From Oreohelix idahoensis (taxonomy: Eukaryota; Mollusca; Gastropoda; Stylommatophora; Oreohelicidae): a DNA stretch of 64,000 nucleotides. Under the pieces are notes generated by a model. The model did no database searches, was not told the origin of the DNA, and saw nothing but the letters and a program-made list of their open reading frames with translations. Shown here piece after piece: positions 42,002 through 52,746 of the stretch. The translations under genes and the position numbers were made by a program. Location of the stretch: assembly GCA_024509875.1 (NCBI GenBank), contig JAMPIV010017795.1, forward strand, positions 124,001 to 188,000. The letters are read 5' to 3'. Positions within the stretch are counted from its first letter, which is position 1. Every line of letters begins with the position of its first letter.

Positions 42002-43014
42002 GCTCCCTTATTACCTCCCCTTAAAAAAAATTAATTCTATTAATTTTTTTTTGAACTTAGTACCCGAGAGAGGTGAGTCAAAACTACCACAAGATATATG
42101 AAATGCATAAAGTTATACCATATTAAGAAAGAATATTAAACGAAATCAATATAACTAAATGATAGTATGCATTAAAGCACACATCCACACTCGACCTACT
42201 TTGGAACGATGTGGTAATATTCGAAGTAAAAACAAGTTGAAAATGAAAAATGAAAAAACCATTTAAAAAAAGATGATAATAAAATTCAACTAAGTTTTCA
42301 AAAAAAAAAAAAATTTGAAACATATGATTTTCAAAAATGAAAATGAACAGCAACACTGATGATGATCAATGACAAGAGAATCAATAAAACAGAAAAATTG
42401 AAAATACAATGTGCAAAAATGAAGCAATGCAAAATTAAACACTTTAAGAATCAACACCCTTAATGTTTTCTAACACTAGTACGGTTGACTAGTGATCTAA
42501 CAGTGAGATATCATAACTAAGACCCGTGAATGCAGGTATTACGTGACAACTAAGAAAGTTAGTATGTGTGTGATCCATAATCAATTAAATAGATTAAATT
42601 GAATTATTCTAATTTATATATTTCTTAGTTACTAACAAATAACCAGTTACCAATATATTCTAAGTAATTCCAATATAACTATCAATATGTCAATGTTCAG
42701 TTACAACTAGTTAGTAATCGACGAGACGATGTTCTCAATGTTCCATACACGATAAAATATATTCTCGAACACGATATGTAGTGTAATATGTTCCATAGGA
42801 ATAACAAATGTATATTTGTCGCTCTTAACAATGTTTCCCTACTAATAAAAAGTTACTCTAATACCACTGTTCCCGTTCTAATAAAACGTTACTACACAAG
42901 AAGTAATGTTATAATCTATAAGTAAGTATATCCAGAAAGTTATACTTATACGAATACTTCAGTTATATAAACAGTCTTTATAGATGTACTATCAATGATA
43001 ATGTACAAAGTTAT
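42002..43014 (-). other. Element D 3' untranslated region
   Basis: AT-rich sequence between the RNase H stop and the LTR, with no env-like frame. It holds the polypurine tract next to 42002. Confidence 0.65.
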
Positions 43015-43636
43015 TCATGTTATCGGTGAGGATGTTTCAACATCTGGAAGTGGTTTAGTTTCGACAAGTTCGCTTGGGCATCTCGACAAACAGTCTGCGA
43101 ACACATTCTTCACTCCAGGAATAGCTCGTATTTCAAAATTGAATGGTTGAAGCGCTATAGCGTAACGCGCTGACTTAGATGATTTAACGTTCTTCGTGTT
43201 CAGTGCGGTAAGAGCTTTTTGGTCAGATTCCACCACAAAGTGTGAGCCGAGGAGGTAACGTTCCAGTTTTGTGATTGCCCACACTAATGCGAGGAGCTCT
43301 TTATCCAGAACGGAGTATTTGAGTTCGCTCTCCGTAAGTTTTCTGGACACGTACATCACCGGAAATAAGGTGCCGTTATATTCCTGCATCAAAACTGCAG
43401 CAATAGCGTAAGAAGATGCATCACTGCGAAGAATGAAAGTGAGATTTTTGTTAGGCAACCTCAAAAAAGGTTCATTTGAAAAAAATCGTTTTATATAGTC
43501 TAACGACGTTTGGTGATCCTGAGACCACTTTATTACATTAGATGTGCCTTTCTTCAGTAGAGACGAAAAAGGTGCAGTTATAGTAGACAAATGAGGGATG
43601 AATTTTGAATAGAACTGTATTAGTCCTAAAAGCGAC
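43015..43636 (-). CDS. RT C-terminus and RNase H, element D
   Basis: Continues the polyprotein in a second frame: RT end, then RNase H with FILRSDASSYAIAAVLMQ (first D), LDKELLALVWAITKLERYL (E), VESDQKALTAL (second D) and FADCLSRCPSEL. It stops at 43015. The frame change comes from a run of eight A (minus strand, near 43646) that would be in register with one base fewer, as in element A. Confidence 0.9.
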
Positions 43637-46600
43637 CTAACTTGTTTTTTTTGTCTTAGGTGCCGAGATGTTTAAAATTTTAGAGACGTTACTGTCTTCT
43701 GTATACATGAAACCATGACCTATGCGGTGACCCAGAAATGAGATGTCATGAAAACCGACAAAAGCCTTTGAAGGTTTCGCTGTTAAGTTATAATCCCGTA
43801 AGGTAGAAAGTAAAGCTTTTAATCCATGAATATGTTCATCCCAAGAGTCACTGAAAAGACAGATGTCATCTATATAAGTAATGACATCGGGACGATGAGA
43901 CAATATGCGGCGCATCATGCGTACAAAGGTAGCTGGCGCATTCATTAATCCGAATGGCATAAAATTCCATTGAAAAAGACCCCGTGGCGTCGAGAAAGCG
44001 GTGAATGGCTTTGCTTTAGGAGTGAGTGGCACTTGCCAATAGCCCTTTGAAAGGTCAAATTTCGAAAAGAATGTGGCATGAGATAATTTCTCCAATAAGT
44101 CGTCTAAAAGAGGTAACGGTTCCGCATCGAATTTTGTAACTTTGTTTAATTTCCTGTAATCTACGCAAAGACGTATATTGTTGTCCTTCTTCCAAATGAT
44201 TACCATAGAAGAAGAATATGGTGATGAAGATGGTTCAATTATATTTAATTGAAGCATCTCATCCAATTCCTTATCAACCTTATCACGAAAGTGTAAAGGG
44301 ATAGGATATGGGCGAACTCGAATAGGCGTATCGTCAGTCAGAATAATGTCATGTTGGATGACTGACGTATGACCTGGGATGTCAGTGAGAACATCCTCAT
44401 ACGAGTGTAGAATATTAGAGACTTGCTGACGTTGATCAGCCGAAAGAGTAGATGAGATTGTAACATCATTCCATTTCTCAGTGGAATGGAGTGGTACAAC
44501 TGGTATTGGTAGTTGTACATCATCGAAAGAAGATTCTTCTTCTTGGATGACTGACAAACTAGAATAGTGTTGAATAGGAGGTGTAGGATCGTCAGTTGCC
44601 TGGAACACTGACTGTAGATAATCAGGACGTGAGTAATACTCCTTCAACATGTTAATATGGAAGGTTTTATGTTTACCATTAACATCAACGATGTAGTCGA
44701 CATCGGATATTCTTGAGATGATCCTGAAAGGACCTCTCCAGGTAATTAAAAGACGATTGTTATGCGCAGGGAGTAATACAAAAGCTTCGTCACCAGGAAT
44801 AAGCTGGCGAAGACGTCTATACTTGTTTGCAAATAGACGAGCTTTTTCTTTGGCTTGTTCGGATGATGCAGTAGCTAGTCTACAAGCATCTATGATTCTC
44901 TTTCTCAGAGAGATCACATACTCATAAGAGAATTGAGTTTCCTCTTCAATATTCTCGTCAACCAATAAGTCGTGGATTAACGACATCGGACCGCGTGGTT
45001 GCATGCCAAAAACTAGCTGGAATGGAGAAAACCCCGTGGCTTGATTTTGTACTTCGCGATACGCGAACAGAGCAGCGGGTATGACCCGATCCCAGTCTTG
45101 GGGATGGTCTTGGGTCATCTTACCCAACAACTGCTTGAGTGTCCTATTGAGACGCTCAATTAACCCATTTGACATCGGATGATAAATAGAACTAAGAGAT
45201 CTGTCTATACCTAATGTCTTCATAACTTGAGACATGGATTCAGAAATGAACTGAACCCCATGATCCGACAAGATTTTCCGTGGAAAACCAATGCGTGAGA
45301 AGATTAACATCAATGCCTCTGCTACACTGGCAGATGAAGTGTTCTTGAGAGGGATGGCCTCAGGCCAACGAGTGCACATATCAATGCACGTAAGAATATG
45401 CGTATGCCCTCTAGCAGATGGAAGCATCGGACCAATAATGTCAATGGCCATTTTATCAAATGGTCTAATTGGGATGTCCGCAGCTTGAATAGGAGCCGCA
45501 TGAAATGGACCCCGTACCTTAACTTCCTGACATATCAAACAGGACCGACAATAGAGAGTGATGTCCCTATGGACGCCTGGCCAGTAGAATGCCGAAAGCA
45601 CTCTGGATTTGGTACGCGAAAAACCCATATGGCCCGCACATTGCGAGTCATGCGCATGTCGTAATATACGAGATCTCATAGAGGATGGGACTAAGATCTG
45701 ATAACATAAGGATGAATCCTTTTCCCGTATTACTCTAACCAAAATCCCATTTTTAAGTATAAAGTCATGTCTAGATTTTGCAAGTTTGTTGCTGGTATTC
45801 TTTTTGTTCACATACTGAAAATTTTTTTTTAATGAATCATCATTCTTTTGCAATGTTACAAACAACTCCCGTGAAATAGGAGCATCATCATCACAAGTGG
45901 TATGAACTGTAGGTTCAATAGGTGTATCATGCGACATATTAGTAGCTTGCGCTCTAGTCACTACTGCATTTGCAGTTTGAATATGTCGCTCTTCCCATTC
46001 AGCAATTTGCTGTGGTGTACACTCTTTAATACCATGTATGCGACCAAGTATTAAATCACAAATTGGATTCGGAAGGAGACATGCCTGGATCTTTCCTGAA
46101 AAAAATGGTGTATTAAAGTCAATAATAGCAGTGGGAAATGTTTCAACGGTGCCACCAAAAGTCACACACTTGACAACCCTGCCCGTGGCACAACTTGGGT
46201 TGATCTGCGAAGTCCGGACGCCCACAGTACTACAACCTGAGTCAAATAGGAGAGAGCATGAAATGTTGTTGACAAATCCCTTGTTAAACTTAAGAGAGCC
46301 CTGTCCCTGGTGTACTGACACAGCAGTGGCCGTACAGACTACAGGTAGACTAGGCAAGGTATGTCCGCAACGCAGCGTCGTGATCGCCTTAGGCTGGAAA
46401 AGAGTCGAGCATTCTGGACAGTCTTTCACCTGGGTACAATCAAGAGAACAAGACATAGCATTGTGAGTTTCAGCTACTTTACCCTGTTCAATGTTAGCCT
46501 GTGTATCACTTAAAGCGACATTAGAATGTCTACCCGTATTACTCGACGTTCTATCTCTACGACGCGATCGATTTTGATTATTTGCATTAAAATTGCCATA

Positions 46601-48160
46601 ATTGTCGTTTCTGCTTGAGTTAAAATTTGGATGAGTCCGATAATTTGTATAATTAAAGTTATGATGTTCTTTAAAATTTTTATTCCAAGAACCTTGTCTG
46701 TTTTGCGGACCCTGAGATCTTGATCTCCAGTTTTGTTTATTATAATGTCCTTGATTATTTTTAAAATTACTGTTACCAAAATCTCGCGATCTGTGAGCTT
46801 GGTTCCAAGAAACATTAAATGGAGCAGATTGTTGAAATTGCTTCCCTTTGTAAAAGTTATCATTGTTAAAATTGTAATTATTTCCCTTATTGACATACCT
46901 GTCAGCACTAAAGGAACGATTTCTTGAAAAATTGTTTTGTTGTGCTGCAAAAGCAACAGGCAATTCATTCTTAATCTGTGTATTACTTAGATCCATGGTT
47001 GGGTGAGCAGTGCAAAAATTTTTTGCATGTTCTTCTAAGTCTTTCATTGATAAAGGTTTCCGTTCGTGTAAAAATGCGAGAAATGTAGGATTTACAGACG
47101 ATAGTACCTTATCGCGCATCAGTAAATCGAAGAGACCTTCATACGACTTTTCAATTTTGGATAATTCAATCCATCTTTCTAGGGTTAGTCGTATTTGTGA
47201 CAGAAAATCACTGAAATTTCTGCTTGATTGCGGTAGCAATGTACGAAATCTTAATCGGTATTCATCTTCTGTCATTTGAAATTTCTTCAGAAGTGCGGCT
47301 CTAAGAGCATTATAATCATTCTTCTCATTAATACTGGTCGTATGATAAACTGCCAAAGCATCCCCAGTAAGTAACCTGGATAAATATGTGCAATACAGTG
47401 TTTTATCCACGTTATAAGACCTACAAGTGGCCTCAAATCTATCTAGGAAAAATATTACGTCATCCGACGGGGGATTAAATTTAGGTAATTTAAGGTGAAT
47501 TTCCTTAAAATGATCATGTCTGGATGAAGTTTGGCTTTCAAAAGTTCTCTGAGAATTAGCTTCCTGAGTTAACCTAAGTCTCTCATATTCTGACTCTGCT
47601 AATTTCAGTTCATGCTGTCGTTTTCTATCATTCTCTTCCATCTCAAGCCGAAGTCGTAATGTGTTTTGTTCAGCTATTAATCTTCTTTCTTCCATTTCTT
47701 TTTGTTTAACTTCCATTTCCTTTTGTTTAACTTCCATCTCAATTTTAAGTCTTTCTTCAGCCTCCTTTTGCTTCTGTTCTGCCTCTCGCTGAAATCGTTT
47801 CTCTTCTAATTCAGCGGCTTGTTCAGCTATTAATCTTCTTTCTTCCATTTCCTTTTGTTTAACTTCCATTTCCTTTTGTTTAACTTCCATCTCAATTTTA
47901 AGTCTTTCTTCAGCCTCCCTTTGCTTCTGTTCTGCCTCTCGCTGAAATCGTTTCTCTTCTAATTCAGCGGCTAATCTCATTTTTTTCTCATTCTCCTCCG
48001 CCTCAAATTTCAAATTTTGTAATCTTAAAGTTTCTAGCTTTCTCTGTTCGGCTTCTATTTCTTGAGCTTTCCTATATTCTGCAAGTGCAAATGCTTTTGC
48101 TTCATCAGGAGCCGTCTGAAGAGCTTTTGCTTGCTTAATGAAATAATCTAGTGAATACAT
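43637..48160 (-). CDS. Gag-protease-integrase-RT polyprotein, element D
   Basis: 1,507 codons starting MYSLDYFIKQAKAL. Order: Glu/Lys coiled coil with an internal duplication (residues about 60-165); capsid-like region (about 220-390, with FLDRFEATCRSYNVDKT); Asn/Arg/Ser-rich basic stretch without CCHC knuckles (about 400-560); C-P-E-C...C-G-H cluster (about 585); protease LLFDSGCSTVGV. Integrase has an HAHDSQCAGHMG...C-x-x-C zinc domain, D in MAIDIIGP, D in LSDHGVQF, E in NGLIERLNRT, and WRGPFRI. RT has NNIRLCVDYRKLNKVT, FSKFDLSKGYWQVPL, FGLMNAPATF and YIDDICLFSD. All catalytic residues I can check are present, and no stop interrupts the frame before the A-run indel. Confidence 0.95.
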   Translation of the reverse strand: MYSLDYFIKQAKALQTAPDEAKAFALAEYRKAQEIEAEQRKLETLRLQNLKFEAEENEKKMRLAAELEEKRFQREAEQKQREAEERLKIEMEVKQKEMEVKQKEMEERRLIAEQAAELEEKRFQREAEQKQKEAEERLKIEMEVKQKEMEVKQKEMEERRLIAEQNTLRLRLEMEENDRKRQHELKLAESEYERLRLTQEANSQRTFESQTSSRHDHFKEIHLKLPKFNPPSDDVIFFLDRFEATCRSYNVDKTLYCTYLSRLLTGDALAVYHTTSINEKNDYNALRAALLKKFQMTEDEYRLRFRTLLPQSSRNFSDFLSQIRLTLERWIELSKIEKSYEGLFDLLMRDKVLSSVNPTFLAFLHERKPLSMKDLEEHAKNFCTAHPTMDLSNTQIKNELPVAFAAQQNNFSRNRSFSADRYVNKGNNYNFNNDNFYKGKQFQQSAPFNVSWNQAHRSRDFGNSNFKNNQGHYNKQNWRSRSQGPQNRQGSWNKNFKEHHNFNYTNYRTHPNFNSSRNDNYGNFNANNQNRSRRRDRTSSNTGRHSNVALSDTQANIEQGKVAETHNAMSCSLDCTQVKDCPECSTLFQPKAITTLRCGHTLPSLPVVCTATAVSVHQGQGSLKFNKGFVNNISCSLLFDSGCSTVGVRTSQINPSCATGRVVKCVTFGGTVETFPTAIIDFNTPFFSGKIQACLLPNPICDLILGRIHGIKECTPQQIAEWEERHIQTANAVVTRAQATNMSHDTPIEPTVHTTCDDDAPISRELFVTLQKNDDSLKKNFQYVNKKNTSNKLAKSRHDFILKNGILVRVIREKDSSLCYQILVPSSMRSRILRHAHDSQCAGHMGFSRTKSRVLSAFYWPGVHRDITLYCRSCLICQEVKVRGPFHAAPIQAADIPIRPFDKMAIDIIGPMLPSARGHTHILTCIDMCTRWPEAIPLKNTSSASVAEALMLIFSRIGFPRKILSDHGVQFISESMSQVMKTLGIDRSLSSIYHPMSNGLIERLNRTLKQLLGKMTQDHPQDWDRVIPAALFAYREVQNQATGFSPFQLVFGMQPRGPMSLIHDLLVDENIEEETQFSYEYVISLRKRIIDACRLATASSEQAKEKARLFANKYRRLRQLIPGDEAFVLLPAHNNRLLITWRGPFRIISRISDVDYIVDVNGKHKTFHINMLKEYYSRPDYLQSVFQATDDPTPPIQHYSSLSVIQEEESSFDDVQLPIPVVPLHSTEKWNDVTISSTLSADQRQQVSNILHSYEDVLTDIPGHTSVIQHDIILTDDTPIRVRPYPIPLHFRDKVDKELDEMLQLNIIEPSSSPYSSSMVIIWKKDNNIRLCVDYRKLNKVTKFDAEPLPLLDDLLEKLSHATFFSKFDLSKGYWQVPLTPKAKPFTAFSTPRGLFQWNFMPFGLMNAPATFVRMMRRILSHRPDVITYIDDICLFSDSWDEHIHGLKALLSTLRDYNLTAKPSKAFVGFHDISFLGHRIGHGFMYTEDSNVSKILNISAPKTKKTS

Positions 48161-49284
48161 TATGCTTTATAAGTAGTCACAATACTCTTGTTTTATAAAA
48201 ATGATAATTAATCAATGTAAATTAATTAACCTTGTTACTTTGCCAAGTGTACGTCGTTCCTGTCCTAGAACGGTATTTTTTGTTATCATATAGTTATGAA
48301 ATATATCAATAATCAATATAGTAATTTATGTAATGAAATGTCATGTAAGCAACAACGTGAAAGACAATAGAAACATTACCGACAAGACACGATAATCAAA
48401 GACGAGTGAACACAATCGTAGAAATCAACAAAAATAGAAATGTGTAACTAAAATAGAATATCGTAAAAATTTACGATGACAACTACGATCAGATACTCAA
48501 CAGGACAATTGACAACACAGTGTAAAAAACATAGGTTTTGTAAAAAAACTGAACGACAGGAAAGGTGAGACGGACGCATAATACAAACAAAATTCATCAT
48601 AAAACTAAATACGAGTAAAAATAACTACCAAAAACAACAAGTAAACGTGACGAAACAGCTAAACAGATACTATTATAAGGAACAATTAGCGATCGGAACT
48701 TCGGCAAGGTTTCTAGCCTTGGACCGGAATTATCGCTCAATTGAAACTTACAAGTTGAGCCCTACAGAACGTCTGACGAAGAGCCCGAATTGGCTTCGAG
48801 ATGGATCTCGTTCGTCAGATCAACCTCCCTACCTCCCACGACGAATGTACAACATATAACATATAACATGGAAAATGTAAAGATGGACATAACTATAGAA
48901 GGCACAGCTAAAAGTAATAAAATGTACAACGAAAGCACGTTATACTCATCTCGCGTGTGCCGGGAAAAAACAATGTGCCTCGTCTCCGTGGATGTACGTC
49001 TGAGGATAAAATACTTCGCTCTGCGTATATAACAACAGCTCGCACGTAATAATGACGAATAGGTGATCCCAAGGCAGTCAGTCACTGTGAAACTTGACGT
49101 GGAGGTTGATTGATGACCTTGAGCATTTGGTAACCGTAAGTTGATTCTGATTCATCATCACACTAGGTTCCAAGTTTGAGATGTTGTCGCCTTGAAAGTT
49201 CAAATCTTCTTTTCAACCGATACTTGGATTGAGTACGTTCCTGTGAAATTATTTATTTCCAGACCACACTGGCATACCATTTAC
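48161..49284 (-). other. Element D leader (PBS and 5' UTR)
   Basis: Non-coding sequence between the 5' LTR (right side) and the gag ATG. The likely PBS tggtatgccagtgtgg begins about five bases after the LTR. Short opposing frames near 48650-49085 look like chance. Confidence 0.65.
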
Positions 49285-50383
49285 TGTTGGGTCCGTTCAT
49301 TCTAATTGTAAAGAGCTTCATTACGCGAATGGTTGCAAAGAAACAAAATGTCAGAAAATGTTCTTCAAAACGAACTCCAACAAGTAGTATTTAACTGGTC
49401 ACTTACTGGCAGCACACAAGTCTGTGATGACTGTACATATATTTTATTTAACGTGACACATACGGAGTGGAACACACAAGACGATCATGGTTACAGATTA
49501 CAGATGCAAATGTCATACTTTAAAGTTGCTGATCATACTCTTAAATTCTTGGAGATTCTTCAACAATCAAGTCCTCTTCTATCCAAGTGAGTTGAGGATT
49601 ACTTCTGTTCTCCGCTAATATACATTTACAATGAAGTCCGTTGACCTTCTTCCAAGGACGTCTATCGTGGTAAACGGATTCATGTTCGAGGATCAATCTT
49701 TGATATCATACCCGTAAAATTCCCAGACTTTCTTCATACAATACTTATGTAGCATATATATAATCCAGACAAAGTCAGACACGGCAATACAATCAGGTTA
49801 GAGTCTTCTGTTGACTAACCTCTCCCAAAATCCATGCCATGACTTTGGCATTGGCGAAACGGCATATTAAAACATGTGAAGCATACAAAATCAATTAACT
49901 TCGTTTCCTCGTAGGTATCCTCCCTCTACGGTAATTCAAACAAGGCAATCGACTCCGTTTGTCCATTCTAGGAATGACATACTACGATGGATTCCCGCTA
50001 GACCATAACTAGGAGCGGCCTGATACTTCAATTAAAATCAATAAACATTCAATGTGAAATGGGGCGACACTTACATGATACTTCCACTATTGGCTTCGAC
50101 ATGAAGACCAATATATATATCAATAGAAATTATGGCTTCCACTAACTTGCCACGAATACAAGAAATATTCCACGGACATCAACATGGTCCGTACTGCCCC
50201 ATACAAAACATGACGTCACAATCCCTAAACTAGGTTACCCGTGCGTCCAAAGCAACTCACACTGCATTGTGCACGTCAGTGCGTGAATCAATCGAACGCA
50301 CAAATAATATAACTATATTAAGACTGGTGCGTACATTTGGCAGGACCGAAGACTACCCCCTTAGGTAATAAATGTACGTAACA
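49285..50383 (-). repeat. 5' LTR of element D (minus orientation)
   Basis: 1,099 bp. It starts tgttgggtcc on the plus strand and ends acgtaaca. It also contains the 85-codon antisense frame (49333-49590), with one amino-acid difference from the other copy. Confidence 0.95.
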
Positions 50384-50388
50384 GTGGC

Positions 50389-50957
50389 CTAAAAGAAAGT
50401 CTGATGTACCAGCTGAGCTTATGCCTTATTTTGATATTCGTGACACTCTGACAACAGAACAAGGCAAAATACTTAAAGGAGAGCGTATTCTTATCCCAAA
50501 AGCACTGAGGCCTGAAATCAAGCAGAAGCTACACGCTGCTCATCTTGCATTTGACAGCATGATGCGCCGGGCCAGAAGTTGTCTGTTTTGGATCGGCATG
50601 ACAGCGGAGATTCGACAGATAGCTGACAGTTGTCCAGAATGTCAAGAAACGAAGGCAAGGAATACTAAAGAACCTTTAAACCAACACTCAAGAGGTTTAT
50701 CACCCTGGGAGAAAGTTGGCACTGACATCTTTATTATAGAAGGCCGATATTATCTAGTTCTGATTGACTATTTTTACAACTTCATTGAAGTAGACTTTCT
50801 ACCTACAATGACAGCACAATTAGTCATCAGGAAATTGAAGTCTCATTTTGCTCGTTATGGTGTTCCTAAAATTATTGTATCTGACCAAGGTACTCAGTTT
50901 ATGTCTGCACAGTTCAGATCAATTACATCTAGATGGGGAATACTTCATGTTAACACC
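50389..50957 (+). pseudogene. Integrase N-terminal half, element C
   Basis: Zinc domain (H-A-A-H-L...CPECQETKARN) and the start of the catalytic core: KVGTDIFIIEGRYYLVLIDY (first D) and IIVSDQGTQFMSAQF (second D). A LINE insertion at 50958 cuts it before the third catalytic residue. By chance the frame reads on into the LINE, giving a 444-codon chimera (50421-51755). Confidence 0.9.
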
Positions 50958-51776
50958 TGGACCCATGCATACACAGATGGATCAGCAACAAATGCAACAG
51001 AAAATGGAGGTGGGGGTGTCTTTCTGACCTTAAGCACTGGTGCAGAAAAAAGGCTGTCAGTGGCGACAGGACGATTCTCCAGCAACTTCAGAGCAGAGGC
51101 AGAGGCCTTGAAAACTGCAGCAGAGGTTATATTGACAGAAGAAACGGCAGAGAGACAAGTTGCTTTCTTTACTGATGCACAGTCAGTAATTGCAACGTTG
51201 AAAAGACAAAATAATACAGACCTGGATGATCTCAGAGTAGTGCTCCACAAACTTTGTCAACGATTCAAAAGTGTTGTGATCCAGTGGATCCCATCTCATT
51301 GTAACATCGCCAGCAATGAAGAGGCTGACAGAATGGCAAAAGAAGGTTCACATCTACCTCAGCCTGATGCAAGCATAACTTTTGAGGAGGCAAAGAGTTT
51401 TATCAGAATCAGTTACAGAAACAAATGGAATGTAGAACATCCAGGGCACACACATAATGATGCTTACTACCAGCTCCACAGAAGAGAACAAGTGGTAATC
51501 TTCAGACTCCGCACTGGCCACAACAGATTGAGATACCATCTATTCAACAAGCTAAAGATAGGAGCTACCGATCAGTGTAACTGTGGCACTGATAAAATGA
51601 CTGCTGAACATCTGCTTCAAAGTTGCCCATTATATGTGGTACAGAGAAAGTGCATATGGCCGACGCCAGCTCCTTTCGTGGAAAAGCTTTACGGGGATTC
51701 AAATAGCCTCAAACTGACTACTGCTTTCTTTGAGAACATTCAAGTGGGCGTCTGAGAGTGTACGAAGAAGAATAAA
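50958..51776 (+). mobile_element. RNase H LINE 3' fragment inside the integrase of element C
   Basis: Plus-strand frame with AYTDGSATNATENGGGG (first D), NFRAEAEALKTAAEV (E), AFFTDAQSVIATL (second D), VIQWIPSHCNIASNEEADRM (H and last D). A C-terminal Cys/His motif follows (CNCGTDKMTAEHLLQSC), with the stop at 51755 and a short agaagaataaa tail. All RNase H catalytic positions are kept. No clear target duplication is visible. Confidence 0.9.
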
Positions 51777-52496
51777 TCAGCACCAGGTCACCATAAAGCC
51801 AATGGATTAGCTGAATCTGCTGTGAAACTCATCAAGGGTATGATGAGAAAGACTGTTCAAAATAATACAGATGCATATGAGGCACTACTTGAACTTCGTA
51901 ATACGCCGAGACAAGGGTTTGATCAAAGTCCAGCAGAAATACTGTTCAACAGGAAACTGCGTACGATGATACCTTCTGCATTGAAACCCGTTGCATCTCA
52001 CAGTAGAGTTATTGAAAGTAGAGGCAAGAGAGACAGATCAGTGAAAATGTATTATGATAAAACTGCTCATGATCTGCCCAAGTTGTCTCACCAGCCAGTC
52101 TACTATCAAGACCCTGAACAACCAAACTGGCAACCTGGAAGGATTGATAAGAGGCTCTCCGAAAGATCTTATTTAGTTGAAGGGGAGAATGGAGGTCAAT
52201 ATGTCAGAAACAGAATTCATCTAAGACCTAAAACAACACCTTTCATACCTGATCCCGAGGACCTGGAAATTGATGTCTCCTCTCCAGTTCTACACGAGCA
52301 ACAGGTTGTTTTGCCAGACATGGAAAACACTAGTGAAGTGAACATTTCCAATCCTCCAGAAGTTGATCCTTCAACTCCAGCTACTTCTAGTCCTGGGAAA
52401 GCTGGCAAAGAACATTCTCTCCTACCATCTTGCCCTAAGAGACCTCAAAGAGATCGCAAGAAACCCTCTTGGATGAATGACTTTGTTCACTCATAA
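51777..52496 (+). pseudogene. Integrase C-terminal half, element C
   Basis: Resumes with H-H-K-A-N-G-L-A-E-S-A-V-K-L (third catalytic E), then ALLELRNTPRQGFDQSPAEI and a Y-x-D-P...N-W-Q-P-G-R-I-D module. A Ser/Pro-rich tail ends at 52496. The stop is 10 bp before the polypurine tract. Confidence 0.88.
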
Positions 52497-52506
52497 AGAA
52501 GGGGGA

Positions 52507-52741
52507 TGTTGATATTGTATATATCTTGTATCGATGTTTATCTTGTTTCCTACTAGAGTTACTTGCCCTTAGGCTAACTCTTCTACTTCCTCCTACTTCT
52601 AAGATGGCGAATTAAACATGTCGAGTTTGTATCCTGTGTTCAGGCTTCGTGATTGAACTTCGTAACGTGAGAATGTATGACAGCCAGCCACGTCTCATTA
52701 TATTTAACAACATTTACTACACACAACAGTAAATATCAACA
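52507..52741 (+). repeat. 3' LTR of element C
   Basis: 235 bp. Two differences from the 5' LTR that I can see (gttacttg/gttatttg, gattgaac/gattaaac). Confidence 0.95.
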
Positions 52742-52746
52742 ACAAC

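Larger units (their letters stand above)
40899..50383 (-). mobile_element. Gmr1-like Ty3/gypsy LTR retrotransposon D, nearly intact
   Basis: LTRs of 1,103 and 1,099 bp (40899-42001, 49285-50383) start TG and end CA. The 5-bp duplication gtggc lies at 40894-40898 and 50384-50388. I count about six substitutions and one 4-bp change in an (at)n run between the LTRs. On the minus strand the PBS is near 49280 (tggtatgccagtgtgg) and the PPT is aaggggaggtaataagggag next to 42002. The polyprotein runs gag-PR-IN-RT-RH in one frame, except for a single A-run indel. This is the best-preserved element in the window. It inserted between the RNase H and integrase of element C. Confidence 0.95.
37428..52741 (+). 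mobile_element. Ty3/gypsy LTR element C with three nested insertions
   Basis: Two 235-bp LTRs (37428-37662, 52507-52741; I count two differences) start TG and end CA. The 5-bp duplication acaac lies at 37423-37427 and 52742-52746. PBS tggtggcagcgg at 37663 (same as element B) and PPT aagaaggggga before 52507. Internal order is gag, protease, RT, RNase H, integrase, the normal gypsy layout. A SINE (39135-39504), a whole Gmr1-like element (40899-50383) and an RNase H LINE piece (50958-51776) sit inside. Its own genes have stops and frameshifts. Confidence 0.94.

Noticed and set aside
37428..52741. An env-bearing endogenous retrovirus
   Set aside because: None of the LTR elements has an env-like frame with signal peptide or membrane anchor after pol; they are LTR retrotransposons.
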